Origin: Zingiber officinale
Taxonomy: Eukaryota > Streptophyta > Magnoliopsida > Zingiberales > Zingiberaceae
Direction of reading: 5' to 3'
Assembly: GCF_018446385.1 (NCBI RefSeq)
Contig: NC_056000.1
Coordinates: 37,919,511-37,983,510, forward strand
DNA length: 64,000 bases
Both the position numbers and the translations under genes were made by a program. Under the pieces are notes generated by a model. That model was given only the letters and a program-made list of their open reading frames with translations, had not been told where the DNA came from and did no database searches. Below are positions 54,865 through 64,000 of the stretch, piece after piece (within the stretch, counting starts at the first letter, position 1; each line of letters begins with the position of its first letter).

Positions 54865-56110
54865 TCATAAGGGGACATAAAACTCAACGATATCATCTCC
54901 CGGAGGAGGGGGATCCGGATCAGTAGAAGGAGCAGACGTAGTAGCTGGAGCAGGGGTCGCCGCAGAGACAACACCATGAACATCCTCAGCACGTGGGACG
55001 AGATCAGTGGATGGAACAGACTGAGACGGATGACCCGTCACCCAAGAGCTCACCAAATCCACGATTATGTCCAGTGTCGCCTGCATCATAGACTGTCGAT
55101 GGACCATGGTATCCATCATGGTGCGCAGGCTGGCTACCTCCATGGTCAGCTCCTCAAGCCGGGTATCGACAGTCTCCTCGAACGTCGGAGAAGCTGGCTC
55201 GGGGATATCCTCCTCAGCATCAATTGCCGCAGGAACCAATGCCTGTGCAGCCCTCCTGTGGCGAGCCCTGGGTCCCTCACCAAGAGCACACCTATCGCGC
55301 CATCAAACTCCCCCGGGACCACCCGCTAAGCCCGTCTTCGTGAAAGAGCGTGACGAAATCCGAGAGTAGGCAACAGTCATGGGCTCCAGTCGTCCCCGAG
55401 AGACATCTATCTTCATAAACTCCAGCCAGTCAGTGATGAGATGACCGAAAGGCATGTGAATCGTGTCCTGCACTGGTTGAGTAAAATGAATGATGCAATA
55501 AAATATGTTCAGGGCGATGTTGATGTCAAGGGAGTGTCGAATGACATATAATGCAAACATGTGAGGAGGTCGAAGAGTTGCTAAGGCGTGGGAGACAATA
55601 GGAAAGAGATAGTTGATGATCACCTTAAACATGGCGGTGTTTTCAGCCGATAACTCAAGAGAAGAGAAATTGGTGATGTGAGCATCCGGCCCGTCAGGAC
55701 GAGGACGACCAAAAAAGAACTAATGCATAGATGCAATGCTGAGATGCTCAAAAGGTGGAGGCGACTCATCAGGAAGGGTAGGATAAAAAATAAAATCATT
55801 GTCAGATGGTAGACACCCTAGAAAGGACTGAAGAATCTCATATGAAAAATCCAAGCTTCGCTTCGCAACACGAGTGCGATAGTTAACACCATCAGAAGTG
55901 TGCAGATTGTTATAGAATTCAGAGACAAGACTTACATTCATTCTCCTCCCACAAGATAACAACGACTCAAGTTTATAGTGCTTGAAACGGGAGTAGGTAT
56001 CAAAGCAAGAGACCCTATAGAACTGAAGATCAACAGACCTAGGGGTTATTAGTTTGAAGGTGTGTTTGCCAAAGGCCTATTGCATAGCAGCATTAGGAAA
56101 TCTTGGATCA
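54865..56110 (-). pseudogene. Extra ORF downstream of Sirevirus B pol (plant transposon-protein domain)
   Basis: The reading runs FDTYSRFKHYKLESLL, then RRMNVSLVSEFYNNLHTSDG..YRTRVAKRSLDFSYEILQSFLG (55960-55815), then the helical segment HMFALYVIRHSLDINIALNIFYCIIHF (55560-55480) and PFGHLITDWLEFMKI. It ends in a Pro/Thr-rich tail with a coiled-coil-like stretch (VDTRLEELTMEVASLRTMMDTMVHRQ, 55175-55098). The V..FY.NL....TRV.....FS.E.I...LG pattern resembles a domain annotated 'putative plant transposon protein' (PF20167-like). This is the position of the env-like gene of Sireviruses, but no signal peptide or fusion peptide is seen. TAG stops near 56080 and 55720 and a frame change near 55300 inactivate it. 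Confidence 0.65.
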
Positions 56111-57477
56111 GAAGGAGGTAATGGGCGTGATGATGGTACGGATGATCCTTCGCCCGATTCACGAACTTTTTATTTCTTCCTATTGGATAGAAAATTAAAA
56201 AAAAAATTGCAATGCAACGGAAAATGCAAGGACAATGCATACAATGCAATGCAGGAGGAAAATGCAAAGCAACACAAAAAAAACACAAGACATATGTAGA
56301 TTAGTTCAAGTATAGGAGCAAGAACCAAAGAAAAATGAGAAAGGAGTAAGACAATACTTAGGGGTTTTGAGTTCGCATTGTGTGCGAGCGATGCGAAGAC
56401 AAGGAAGACGAGGCGGCCTAGGTCGTAGAAGGAGCAGAGGTGGGAGAAAGGTGGAAGAGCGCCCTTCGCCGGAGAAAACCGCCGCAGAGAACGGTCGATG
56501 CAGGCGGGAGAGTCATCGGGAAAATCGCCTAAGAGCTAGGGCACGAAAAGAGTCGGGAGAGAAAGTGAGGTGGAGTGAGAGAAAACCTAGGTTAATCGGG
56601 TTTTAAGATGGGTTTTAAATTCCCAATCGATCGATCGATCGATTGAGAACAAGTGAATTGATCGGTCGATCGATTCATGACGCCTCTGTGGAAACTAAAC
56701 ATGCGTCTCAATCGATCCATTGATCGATCCAAACGCACTGAATCGATCCATTGATCGATCTAAATGCTTTCTGGAAAATCAAAAACGCGTTCCAATCGAT
56801 CCATTGATCGATTGAAACACTCTGAATCGATCCATTGATCGATTCAGATGATCTCTATGGTGAAACACAAGCCTCTCAATCGATCAACCGATCGATTGGG
56901 AGGTCTGATATTACTGCACTTTCGAAAACTTTCAGATCCAAGTTTTGGAAATGCACAAACAAACGTACACTACTCTAAAAATCACGAAATTTTGTGTAGA
57001 CACTATACATATCGCATATTATCAAGGAAAAAATAAAATTTGACAAGATTTGACTCTTCTTAGCGAAAACTTATACAAAATTGCAAATTGTCGAAAACTT
57101 CAATGATTTGAGTAAGTACGTATCTAAATGTTCAGTGTTAACTCCCATCCAATAACAAACTTCACCCAAGGTTTCAAAAATAAGTTTTACACATATGTTA
57201 AATTTAAAATTTCCAATCATAATCGTAGGGCAACGTGCACATGATTTGTACACTTGCTTTCCCTATGATCGGACAAATGAATATTTCATATGAAAGTCAT
57301 TTTTCTTGACCAAAATAATGCATCATAACAAGCATTATGACCAAGATAAATGTCTCTAACCTCTCACCCCCATCTAAATCATATTAAGAGGGCAATTCTA
57401 GATTTTTGTGAGAGGCAAAATTAAGGTGAAGAGACCTTAAAACGCTTTACTTATAAAATGAGCATGGAGGATGTGAT
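56111..57477 (-). other. Sirevirus B region between pol and the extra ORF, with palindromic cluster
   Basis: Mostly non-coding. Purine-rich sequence at 56360-56590 contains CGG/GAA words. A CGATCGAT cluster at 56625-56905 comprises seven or more AATCGATCCATTGATCGATT-type inverted pairs at about 35-60-bp spacing. The rest (56910-57477) is AT-rich and featureless. Confidence 0.6.
56625..56905. repeat. Palindromic CGATCGAT cluster inside Sirevirus B
   Basis: Pairs such as AATCGATC-CATT-GATCGATC recur about every 35-60 bp (near 56630, 56660, 56710, 56740, 56795, 56825 and 56878). Each is an inverted repeat with a 2-4-base loop, often extended by GAATCG/CGATTC flanks. The words match those of the Sirevirus A LTR clusters, although here they lie in the internal region rather than the LTR. 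Confidence 0.88.
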
Positions 57478-59287
57478 TTAATCAATACAACACATTCCCA
57501 ATTCTCTTATAAGAAAGCTAAATTCGACTTCGGGAAGAGGTTTAGTGAAGATATCGACTAAGTTTGATTTTGACTCAACATAATTTAAAGTGATGTCACC
57601 TCGAGTCACATGATCACGAATAAAATGATGTTTAACCTCTATATGTTTCGTTCTTGAATGATGGACGAGATTTTTGGTCAAGTTTATCGTATTCACATTA
57701 TTACAAAGAACTTGAACATTGTTGTAGGTAAGCTTATAGTCCTCTAGAGTATGAGTCATCCATAATAATTGTGATACACACTCTCCCATGGCAATGTATT
57801 CCGCTTCAGTTCTGGAGAGTGCTACACAATGTTGTTTTTTATTTGACCAACTTACTAGAGAGGATCCTAGAAATTGACAACTACCACTAGTACTTTTGCG
57901 ATCCAATTTGCATCCGGCATAATCGGAATCGCTATAGCCCACTAGGTCAAAAGATTCGGTTCTAGGATACCAAAGACCAACATTTTGAGTTCCCTTAAGA
58001 TATCGGAGAATTCGCTTAATGGGCACTCAAATGTGACTCCTTGGCGCAAGATTAATACCTTGCACACATTCCTACGACAAAGAGTATATCGGGTCTACTA
58101 GCCGTAAGATAGAGAAGACTTCCTATAGCACTACGATACACCTTAGAGTCAACCTCTTTCCCCTCAATGTCTTTATCCAATTTTGTACTAGTGGCCATGG
58201 GAGTAGATATTTCCTTTGCATTTTCCATTCCAAACTTCTTAAATAGCTCTTTGACATATTTTGATTGATGAATGTAAATGTCCTCTTTTGTTTGCTTGAT
58301 TTGTAACCCTAGAAAAAATGTTAACTCGCCAACTAAACTCATTTTAAACTCACTCTCCATGTGACTAATGAATTCATTTTAAAAGTCTTTATTTGTGGAG
58401 CCACAAATAATGTCATCTACATATACTTGGGCCACAAACATATCATCACCACTATTTTTTAAGAATAATGTGGGATCAATTTTTCCTCTATGAAATCCTT
58501 TTGATATTAGAAATGTTGACAATCGTTCATACCAAACTTAGGGAGCTTGTTTTAGCCCATATAAGACCTTTTTAAATTTATATACATGGTTTAGACACTC
58601 CAAATTCTCAAATCCCGGTGGTTGCTCAACATATACTTCTTCTTTTATAACACCGTTTAAAAATACTGATTTTACATCCATTTGGTACAACTTAAACTCC
58701 TTGTGAGCGGCAAAGGCCAACATCATCCTAATAGACTCCAATCTTGCTACGGGTGCATAAGTTTCATCATAATCTAATCATTCTACTTGATTGAAACCCC
58801 TAGCAACCAATCTAGCTTTGTTTCTCACAACTATTCCCTTATCATCAAGTTTGTTTCTAAAAACCTATTTTGTATCAATAATTGATTTGTTGGTAGGCCT
58901 AGGAACTAAATCCCAAACTTGACTTCTTTTAAATTGAGATGGTTCATCTTGCATTGCTAAGATCCACTCCGGATCAAACAAGGCATCATCAATGGTTTTT
59001 GGTTCTATTTGAGATATTAAGGCGACTTGGCTTCCTTCATTTCTAAAGTAAGATCGAGTTCTCACTCCTTGAGTGATGTCTCCTACTACTTGATCCAAGG
59101 GATGATTTACATGAATCCTAGTAGATCTTGATTCTTGATTTGTTATAATTTTGGGTTCAAGTGGCAAAGGTTCATTTTTCTCACCATCACTCTCTTGGTA
59201 TTCTTCTCCTTGATGATTTACTTCGTTTAGTGTTAGTTTCTCTAATTCAAATTGTAATTCTTCATCATTTGCTCTTGTAGAGTTCAA
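57478..59287 (-). pseudogene. Sirevirus B reverse transcriptase and RNase H
   Basis: After a charged linker (59287-58865) the RVT_2 domain begins: FAAHKEFKLYQMDVKSVFLNG and EEVYVEQPPGFE (58710-58610), VLYGLKQAP (about 58560), then the catalytic YVDD (58423-58412). ELTFFLGLQIKQ and YLTASRPDILFVV follow (58330-58080). RNase H follows with GYSDSDYAGCKLDRKSTSG (57937-57880), the ALSRTEAEYIA segment (57820-57790) and HIEVKHHFIRD..KSNLVDIFTKPL near the end. Stops or frame changes occur near 58862, 58790, 58538, 58380 and 58030, so the enzyme is not made, but all catalytic blocks are present in order. It would copy element RNA to cDNA. Confidence 0.92.
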
Positions 59288-59353
59288 AGAAGGATTTTCT
59301 TCAAATACAACATTTAGTGATTTTTCAACTAATTTTGATCTTTTGTTGTAAAT

Positions 59354-60170
59354 TCAATATGACATACTGTGACTTGAGTAGCCTACATGAATGCCCTCAT
59401 CCTCCTTAGCGGAGAACTTCCCCAAATGATCTTTGGTGTTTAGAATATAGACCTTACACCCAAACACTCTAAGATGCTTAATTGTAGGGGGTTTACCAAA
59501 CCACAACTCATGAGGTGTTTTTCCTAGAAACCTATGGATTAATGTTCGATTTTGCACATAACATGCCGTATTAATTGCTTCGGCCCATAGGAAACTATGA
59601 AGTGAATATTCATTTAACATGCTCCGAGCGGCCTCTTGCAAAACCCTATTTTTCCTCTCAACAACTCCATTTTGTTGAGGAGTCCTAGGGGTGGAAAATT
59701 CATGTTTATACCCTTTTTCCATACAAAAACTTGTGAATATATCATTTTCAAATTCACCTCCATGATCACTTCTTATCTTGTTTATCTTATGACTCTTTTC
59801 ATTTTCTACTCTATTACAAAAAGCAATCAAGATATCTAGAGTTTGATCCTTATGTTTCAAGAAAAACACCCATGTATATCTAGTGTAATCATCCACAATT
59901 ATAAAGCAATATCTACTACCATTTAAAGAAATATGTTTACTACTATCAAATAAATCTATGTGAATGAGCTCCAAAGCACTTGAGCTACTTACTATATTTT
60001 TACCTTTATGAGTAGCTTTGGTTTGCTTACCCATTTGACATGCATCACATATTTTTTCTTTTTGAAACTTCAATTTTGGCAATCCTTGCACCAACTCCTT
60101 CTTTGAAAGTCTTTTGATATTCCTCATGTTAGTGTGAGCAAGTCTTCGGTGCCAAAGTCAAGTCTCCTCC
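59354..60170 (-). pseudogene. Sirevirus B integrase
   Basis: The zinc-binding region LWHRRLAHTNMRNIKRL...ICDACQMGKQTK (60155-60035) carries the H-H-C-C ligands. The catalytic core shows the acidic triad: HIDLFD (first Asp), KIRSDHGGEFEN (second Asp), and the Glu of NGVVERKNR. AARSMLNEYSLHSFLWAEAINTACYVQNR and LRVFGCKVYIL follow. A TGA lies immediately before LWHRR, and a TGA follows at about 59351 after SSHSMSY. It would insert cDNA into the host genome with a 5-bp stagger, matching the 5-bp duplications of its relatives here. Confidence 0.92.
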
Positions 60171-61055
60171 TCTTTAGACATGAGACACTTAGCAAACACA
60201 TTAGTAGCACCAAATAGTTCAACTTGATAAATATTTTCTCTTCTATGGCCTATGAGAATATTTGTGTTTAGTTCACTATGCTTGATTAAGCATTGAGATG
60301 AATTGAACTCAACTCCATAACCCGAATCACATAGTTGACTAACACTTAAAAGATTAAAGACCATGCCTTTCACTAACAACACATTTCTTATCACAAATTT
60401 TTCAGAAATTCTAATATCTCCTATTCCTATGACTTTTAATTCACCACTATTACCAAAAGAAACAGTACCTTTACTTTTGTGTCTAAATGATGAAAATTTT
60501 GAAGAGTCCCCCGTCATATGCTTAGAGTATCCACTATCTACGAACCATGTTGTTGGATGCTCCCTCTCGACGCATGCCTATTTACACACGATGAACCAAA
60601 TGTTTTGGTACCCAAACTTTGGGTCCGGTAGCATCAATAACAAAATGTTTGGGTACCCAAGCTTGAACAAACTTAACCCTTGAAGCATGATTTCTACTAA
60701 TTAGAGACATGAATTTAACTTCCTTATCTTGTGATTTAAAACCTAGTCCCACTTTGTTGTACACACCCCTTTGAGCTCCTAAAATCATGTCTAAATATCT
60801 TGAGCTTGAAGTAAATTTTTCTAGAACACCTCTAAGATCAACAACTTGTAATTTCAACGATTCATTTTCCTTTTTAAGATCATCAAAATCATTTTTGTCA
60901 TTTTCATGAAGCGTGCAAATTTCACATGACACAATTTCATTTTTAAGTAATTTCAATTAATTTTGCAATTTTTTAACCTTCCCTTTTGATTTAGCTAGTG
61001 CATTGGTTAAGCATGCAATGGTGACTAGTGTTTGCCATTTTCACATTTCACAAGG
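60158..61055 (-). pseudogene. Sirevirus B gag end, protease-side region and gag-pre-integrase
   Basis: At the high-coordinate end, decayed gag reads LECLVKCENGKH and ACLTNALAKSKGKVKKLQ (61055-60975), then a coiled coil (KNDFDDLKKENESLKLQVVDLRGVLEKF). The Sirevirus box VKFVQAWVPKHF...KVWVPKHLV follows (60680-60590). A TAG/TGA-interrupted stretch leads to the YSKHMTGDSSKFSSF protease-region motif and NVLLVKGMVFNLLSVSQLCDSGY (60517-60330). The active-site DSG of the protease should lie at about 60530 and reads as DSGYSKHMTG. Repeated WVPKH.V segments suggest a small internal duplication. Confidence 0.8.
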
Positions 61056-61075
61056 CACTCCAAATTAATAAAAAT

Positions 61076-62851
61076 TGAAACTCACTCAAATTAATACAAC
61101 ACGTGTAGTAAAGAGTCCCAAGTCGTATTTTTTTTCAAGGATAAACTAATAAGTAAATGTGTGTCGATTCTAGAATTCGATTCAAATTTAATTATTTCGT
61201 CAACAAGATCAATTAGACTTTTCCATTCAATTCACATCAGCTCAAACAACAAATCTTCATTTAATTCTCATCTAAACATGATCAAACTCGTTTCAACAAT
61301 TTAGGCTCAATTAAATTCAAACAATGATCACATCTTCAATCTATAATAACAGTAAAAGAAATAAACTCTTAGCCCACACTCACTTGTAGAAATCAAAACT
61401 ATATCCAATTTATAATTGCAATTACTTCAACAACCCAACTCAAGAATTCAATCACAATAGCAGTAGACAGAGGTAGCAATCTAACATCAGAATAGGCATC
61501 CCATATTTAGGCATGATCACAGTCTAAACGTATCTAATGGAATGAACAAAAACTTTGCTAACTATATAACCTAAACTAATCAAACTAATGTTAATCAGAA
61601 CATCTAATTAAGAACACAACCTGGTTAGCAAACTAATCCAATTGTTAAACAAAACTTGGATTGCAGTAATTCACAGAAATCATAATTATAAGCTTTCGGA
61701 AACACAAGTGTAGAAAACATGAAGGAAAGAAGAAATAGCAAGGAAAATGAAATCAGATCTAAAGATCTGAGCAAATTAATGAACAATTCAAGAACAAGAT
61801 AAAGGAATCTAAACCCTAGCATTCCATAAACCACAACCCGTAGCAAAACTTCTTCAACCTACCAAGAAACAGAGCACCTCTAAGAAACACCCTTCGGGTG
61901 ACCACCAACGACAAAACAAACTTCCAACTAATCCAGTCGACTCCTCATAGCATCTGGGAAACACCCTCGATCTCACAATCGGCTGAAGTTTTCAACACCC
62001 GAAGAAACAGCGGCAGAATCTGGATTTTGCGCACACTCGATTGGCTAATCAGATCCAGTCGAATGCAGCTGATCAAATGGGGAGGAAATGCGATCAGAAA
62101 CTTCTGGGAAACACCCTCGAGAGCATCCGATGCCGATGGAAATCCAGATCTAGGAAACACCCTCGAGGGATTGCGGTGGACAGAACAAGCACTGCGAACT
62201 GGGAAACACCCTCGACCGCTCTCTGTGACCTCGGACGAAGATCGCCGGAGCTCGGGAATCGCCGGCGATGAAGAAGAATTGCTCACTGATCTGGAATTTG
62301 GAACGGGGACTTCGACGTCGCGGTGGAGAAGAAGAAGCTACAGTGGAATGTCGCGAGGAAGCCGAGCCCACTGGGTACTGTAGTTTCTTGGAGTTTTTAA
62401 ACCTCCTCAAAACTGATCGGACGGTCCATATTGATTTGGGTTGGATCAATGGTTGGATCGTCTCTGATCTGGATCAAACTTCCTGGATCTTCATCTACGG
62501 ATGTGATATGTTTCTCATTAGGTCGGATGGACCAGATTCTCAACGGATGGCTCAGATCTCTCCGATCTTCAACGAACGGTCCAAATCGATCCAAAACTTG
62601 ATCGCATCGTTTAACCCTAGATTCGAGCCCAAGTGTGGCCTGATCTGATTGGGTCCATGACCCTTTTGATGCCTATAAAATAAAAATAAAATATTAGCAT
62701 CAAATACCATGAAAATAAGCTAATTTGCAATTAAGTCTAAAATCAAATGCAATTACAAAATGTAGTGTAAATGTGAGTTTAAGCTATGAATAGACCATAA
62801 AAAAAAAAATGCATTATGAATCAAAATAATATAGTCAAATCATGGTTATCA
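61076..62851 (-). mobile_element. 3' LTR of a Ty3/gypsy (Athila/Tat-like) element inserted in Sirevirus B gag
   Basis: On the minus strand the LTR begins TGATAACC at 62851, directly after GTGTGGGGGATT (62862-62852), which is the polypurine tract style of Athila-like elements. Its leader contains a TTTATTTTTATTTTATAGGCATC segment (about 62700-62670) often seen at this place. The far end is estimated at 61076 (minus ...GAGTTTCA), where Sirevirus gag sequence resumes. Length is about 1776 bp. The second TSD copy and 5' LTR are outside the window, so that end is not proven. Confidence 0.65.
61870..62220 (-). repeat. Five spaced GAAACACCCTCGA motifs in the gypsy-type LTR
   Basis: The word GGGAAACACCCTCGA occurs with minor variation at about 61883 (AAGAAACACCCTTCG), 61957, 62107, 62153 and 62200. 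Spacings are roughly 74, 150, 46 and 47 bp, and all copies face the same way. The DNA between copies is not repeated. Position and constant orientation suggest a factor-binding or regulatory array in the U3/R region of the LTR rather than a tandem duplication. Confidence 0.75.
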
Positions 62852-64000
62852 AATCCCCCACACTTAATCTTGGACGTCCCGTTCAAGTAAAGAAAACTAA
62901 AAATCATCTCCACAAAAATTCCCTAGCAATACCTAGAAGATAGTAAAAGGAATTTAACTAAGGTCATCTTAAAAGATCACAAACATTCATGAATACAATC
63001 CAAACAATAATCAGTAGGTATGGTAGTTTCAATCCAATTGAAAAATTAAGCAAGATGTAATCTCACAAAAGATTTACCTATTCTAGCTCTCACACTCGAA
63101 ACATATATTAGTGGAGCTCACTTAATGTCACTCACAACATTTCACTACCATAAGCTTGTTTATTTTCTAATTCTCCACCACTATAAATATAGGATACATG
63201 AATCAAAAGGATTTTATCAACAAGAATTGAAATGGAAGCAAAAAGAACAATGAAAGTGAATGAAAATAGCAAAAGAAAAGTATTTAATGAAGAAAATGAG
63301 AAGATAAGAGTATTGGAGGAATATACTTGATGAGTTGACCAATTTGATGCGAAAAGAGTTGTATACCATTTGTCATTACCAATTCAACATATCAAGCTAA
63401 CCTCTCCTTCAATTTGATGGCAAACAAAGAATCTTGATACTCTATCTTCCACTTGATACTCTCTTGATATGCCATTTTTCAAAATTTTTCACTGTATTTA
63501 ACTGTTTTTCCACTTCAATTTCAGCATTTGGAAACAAATCTCACAACATGTATCCAACACCCTCCCCCACAGTTAAACCATTGGACATCTCGAACAATGA
63601 AACATATCATGCTATTCACCTATTTGATACTAATCTAGCCACTGTTTGCTTCATTCTACAGATTTTGTTTTCTTTTCTTCCGGAATTCAAGTAACCAACC
63701 AATTCGATTCAAAACCTCAATTCCAGCAGGAGATCAAATTATTACAGCAACTTGGAAATCAGAATTTCAGCACTTTGCATATCCAGAATGTGCAGAAGTC
63801 ACACTATCAACTTGGAAAGCTTTTAGTTGGCACATGGATTCAGAATCCAAGAAATCAGAAAATCAAATTTCCAACAGCAACACATATCAACTCCTTGGAC
63901 TGAAATTTAAGAACACTACAAGAATTGCAGCACATAAATTCACAAATTAAAGGATTCAAGTTTAGCAACCTCTCAATAAATGTAATTAACTTCTGAAATC
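62852..64000 (-). mobile_element. Internal 3' region of the gypsy-type element, running off the window
   Basis: On the minus strand the segment ends with ACTTGAACGGGACGTCC..AAGTGTGGGGGATT, the standard end of Athila-like elements before the LTR. Otherwise it is AT-rich without recognised protein domains. Its pol, if present, is beyond position 64000. Small open frames near 63434-63903 on the other strand have no recognisable similarity. Confidence 0.55.

Larger units (their letters stand above)
53832..61055 (-). mobile_element. Sirevirus-type copia element B, 3' LTR through gag end, truncated by an insertion
   Basis: Order on the minus strand: end of gag and protease region, integrase, reverse transcriptase, RNase H, a long 3' region with an extra ORF, repeated PPT-like words (54457, 54632, 54661, 54711 on the complementary strand), then the 3' LTR. 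The integrase-before-RT order fixes Ty1/copia, and the repeated purine tracts plus extra ORF fit the Sirevirus lineage. A gypsy-type LTR takes over at about 61056-61076, before gag is complete; the 5' part of the element lies beyond the window if it survives. Confidence 0.88.

Noticed and set aside
56049-56288. Cys/His-rich minus-strand ORF as a small secreted peptide gene
   Set aside because: It arises from a repeated GCAATGCAA word in Sirevirus B DNA; no signal peptide logic or conservation supports it.

Overview
This window is plant nuclear DNA: introns with GT/AG borders, tRNA-derived SINEs, hAT and CACTA DNA transposons, and several LTR-retrotransposon lineages. The abundance and type of elements suggest a monocot with a repeat-rich genome, possibly Zingiberales; that placement is a guess. 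No bacterial-type operon, CRISPR array, rRNA or tRNA gene was seen.

Three apparently intact host genes lie in the middle. (1) A zeta-class glutathione S-transferase / maleylacetoacetate isomerase (plus strand, 11620-19589, nine exons, 218 aa). (2) A chloroplast RAP-domain protein (minus strand, 25699-22835, three exons, 678 aa, with an apparent GC-AG intron inside the RAP domain). (3) A probably plastid-targeted protein with a DprA-like Rossmann (SLOG-type) core (minus strand, 36811-28428, six exons, 293 aa). All three were assembled by hand from splice signals and reading-frame continuity. Their introns carry a LINE fragment, an Au-like SINE, MITEs, tandem repeats and a decayed copia gag.

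The flanks are nested transposons, many with exact target-site duplications (TSDs). Left (1-11543): the 3' part of a Tat-type Ty3/gypsy element with an antisense extra ORF (1184-3420) and its 3' LTR (4062-7284), itself interrupted by a 2.4-kb solo LTR (TSD ACAAG); then a 2.9-kb hAT element with a broken transposase (TSD GCTCAAAC) and a hAT-type MITE ending 76 bp before the GSTZ start codon. A 922-bp solo gypsy LTR (TSD ATAAT) lies just upstream of the RAP gene.

Right (37240-64000): a CACTA (En/Spm) element (to 53170) is split by a pol-less Sirevirus-type copia element (38799-48860, TSD GGTAA), whose 5' LTR is split in turn by a 2.67-kb solo LTR (39595-42260, TSD TAGGG). The order of events is CACTA, then Sirevirus, then the solo-LTR family. 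Next comes a second Sirevirus in minus orientation (53832 to at least 61055) with a complete but mutated pol and an extra downstream ORF. It is cut by a gypsy element (LTR about 61076-62851) that runs off the window.

The most distinctive sequence theme is dense palindromic CGATCGAT / GGTCGACC clusters in and beside Sirevirus-like LTRs. I did not find a convincing novel enzymatic or defence system. The interesting content is transposon architecture and a few gene-structure oddities.
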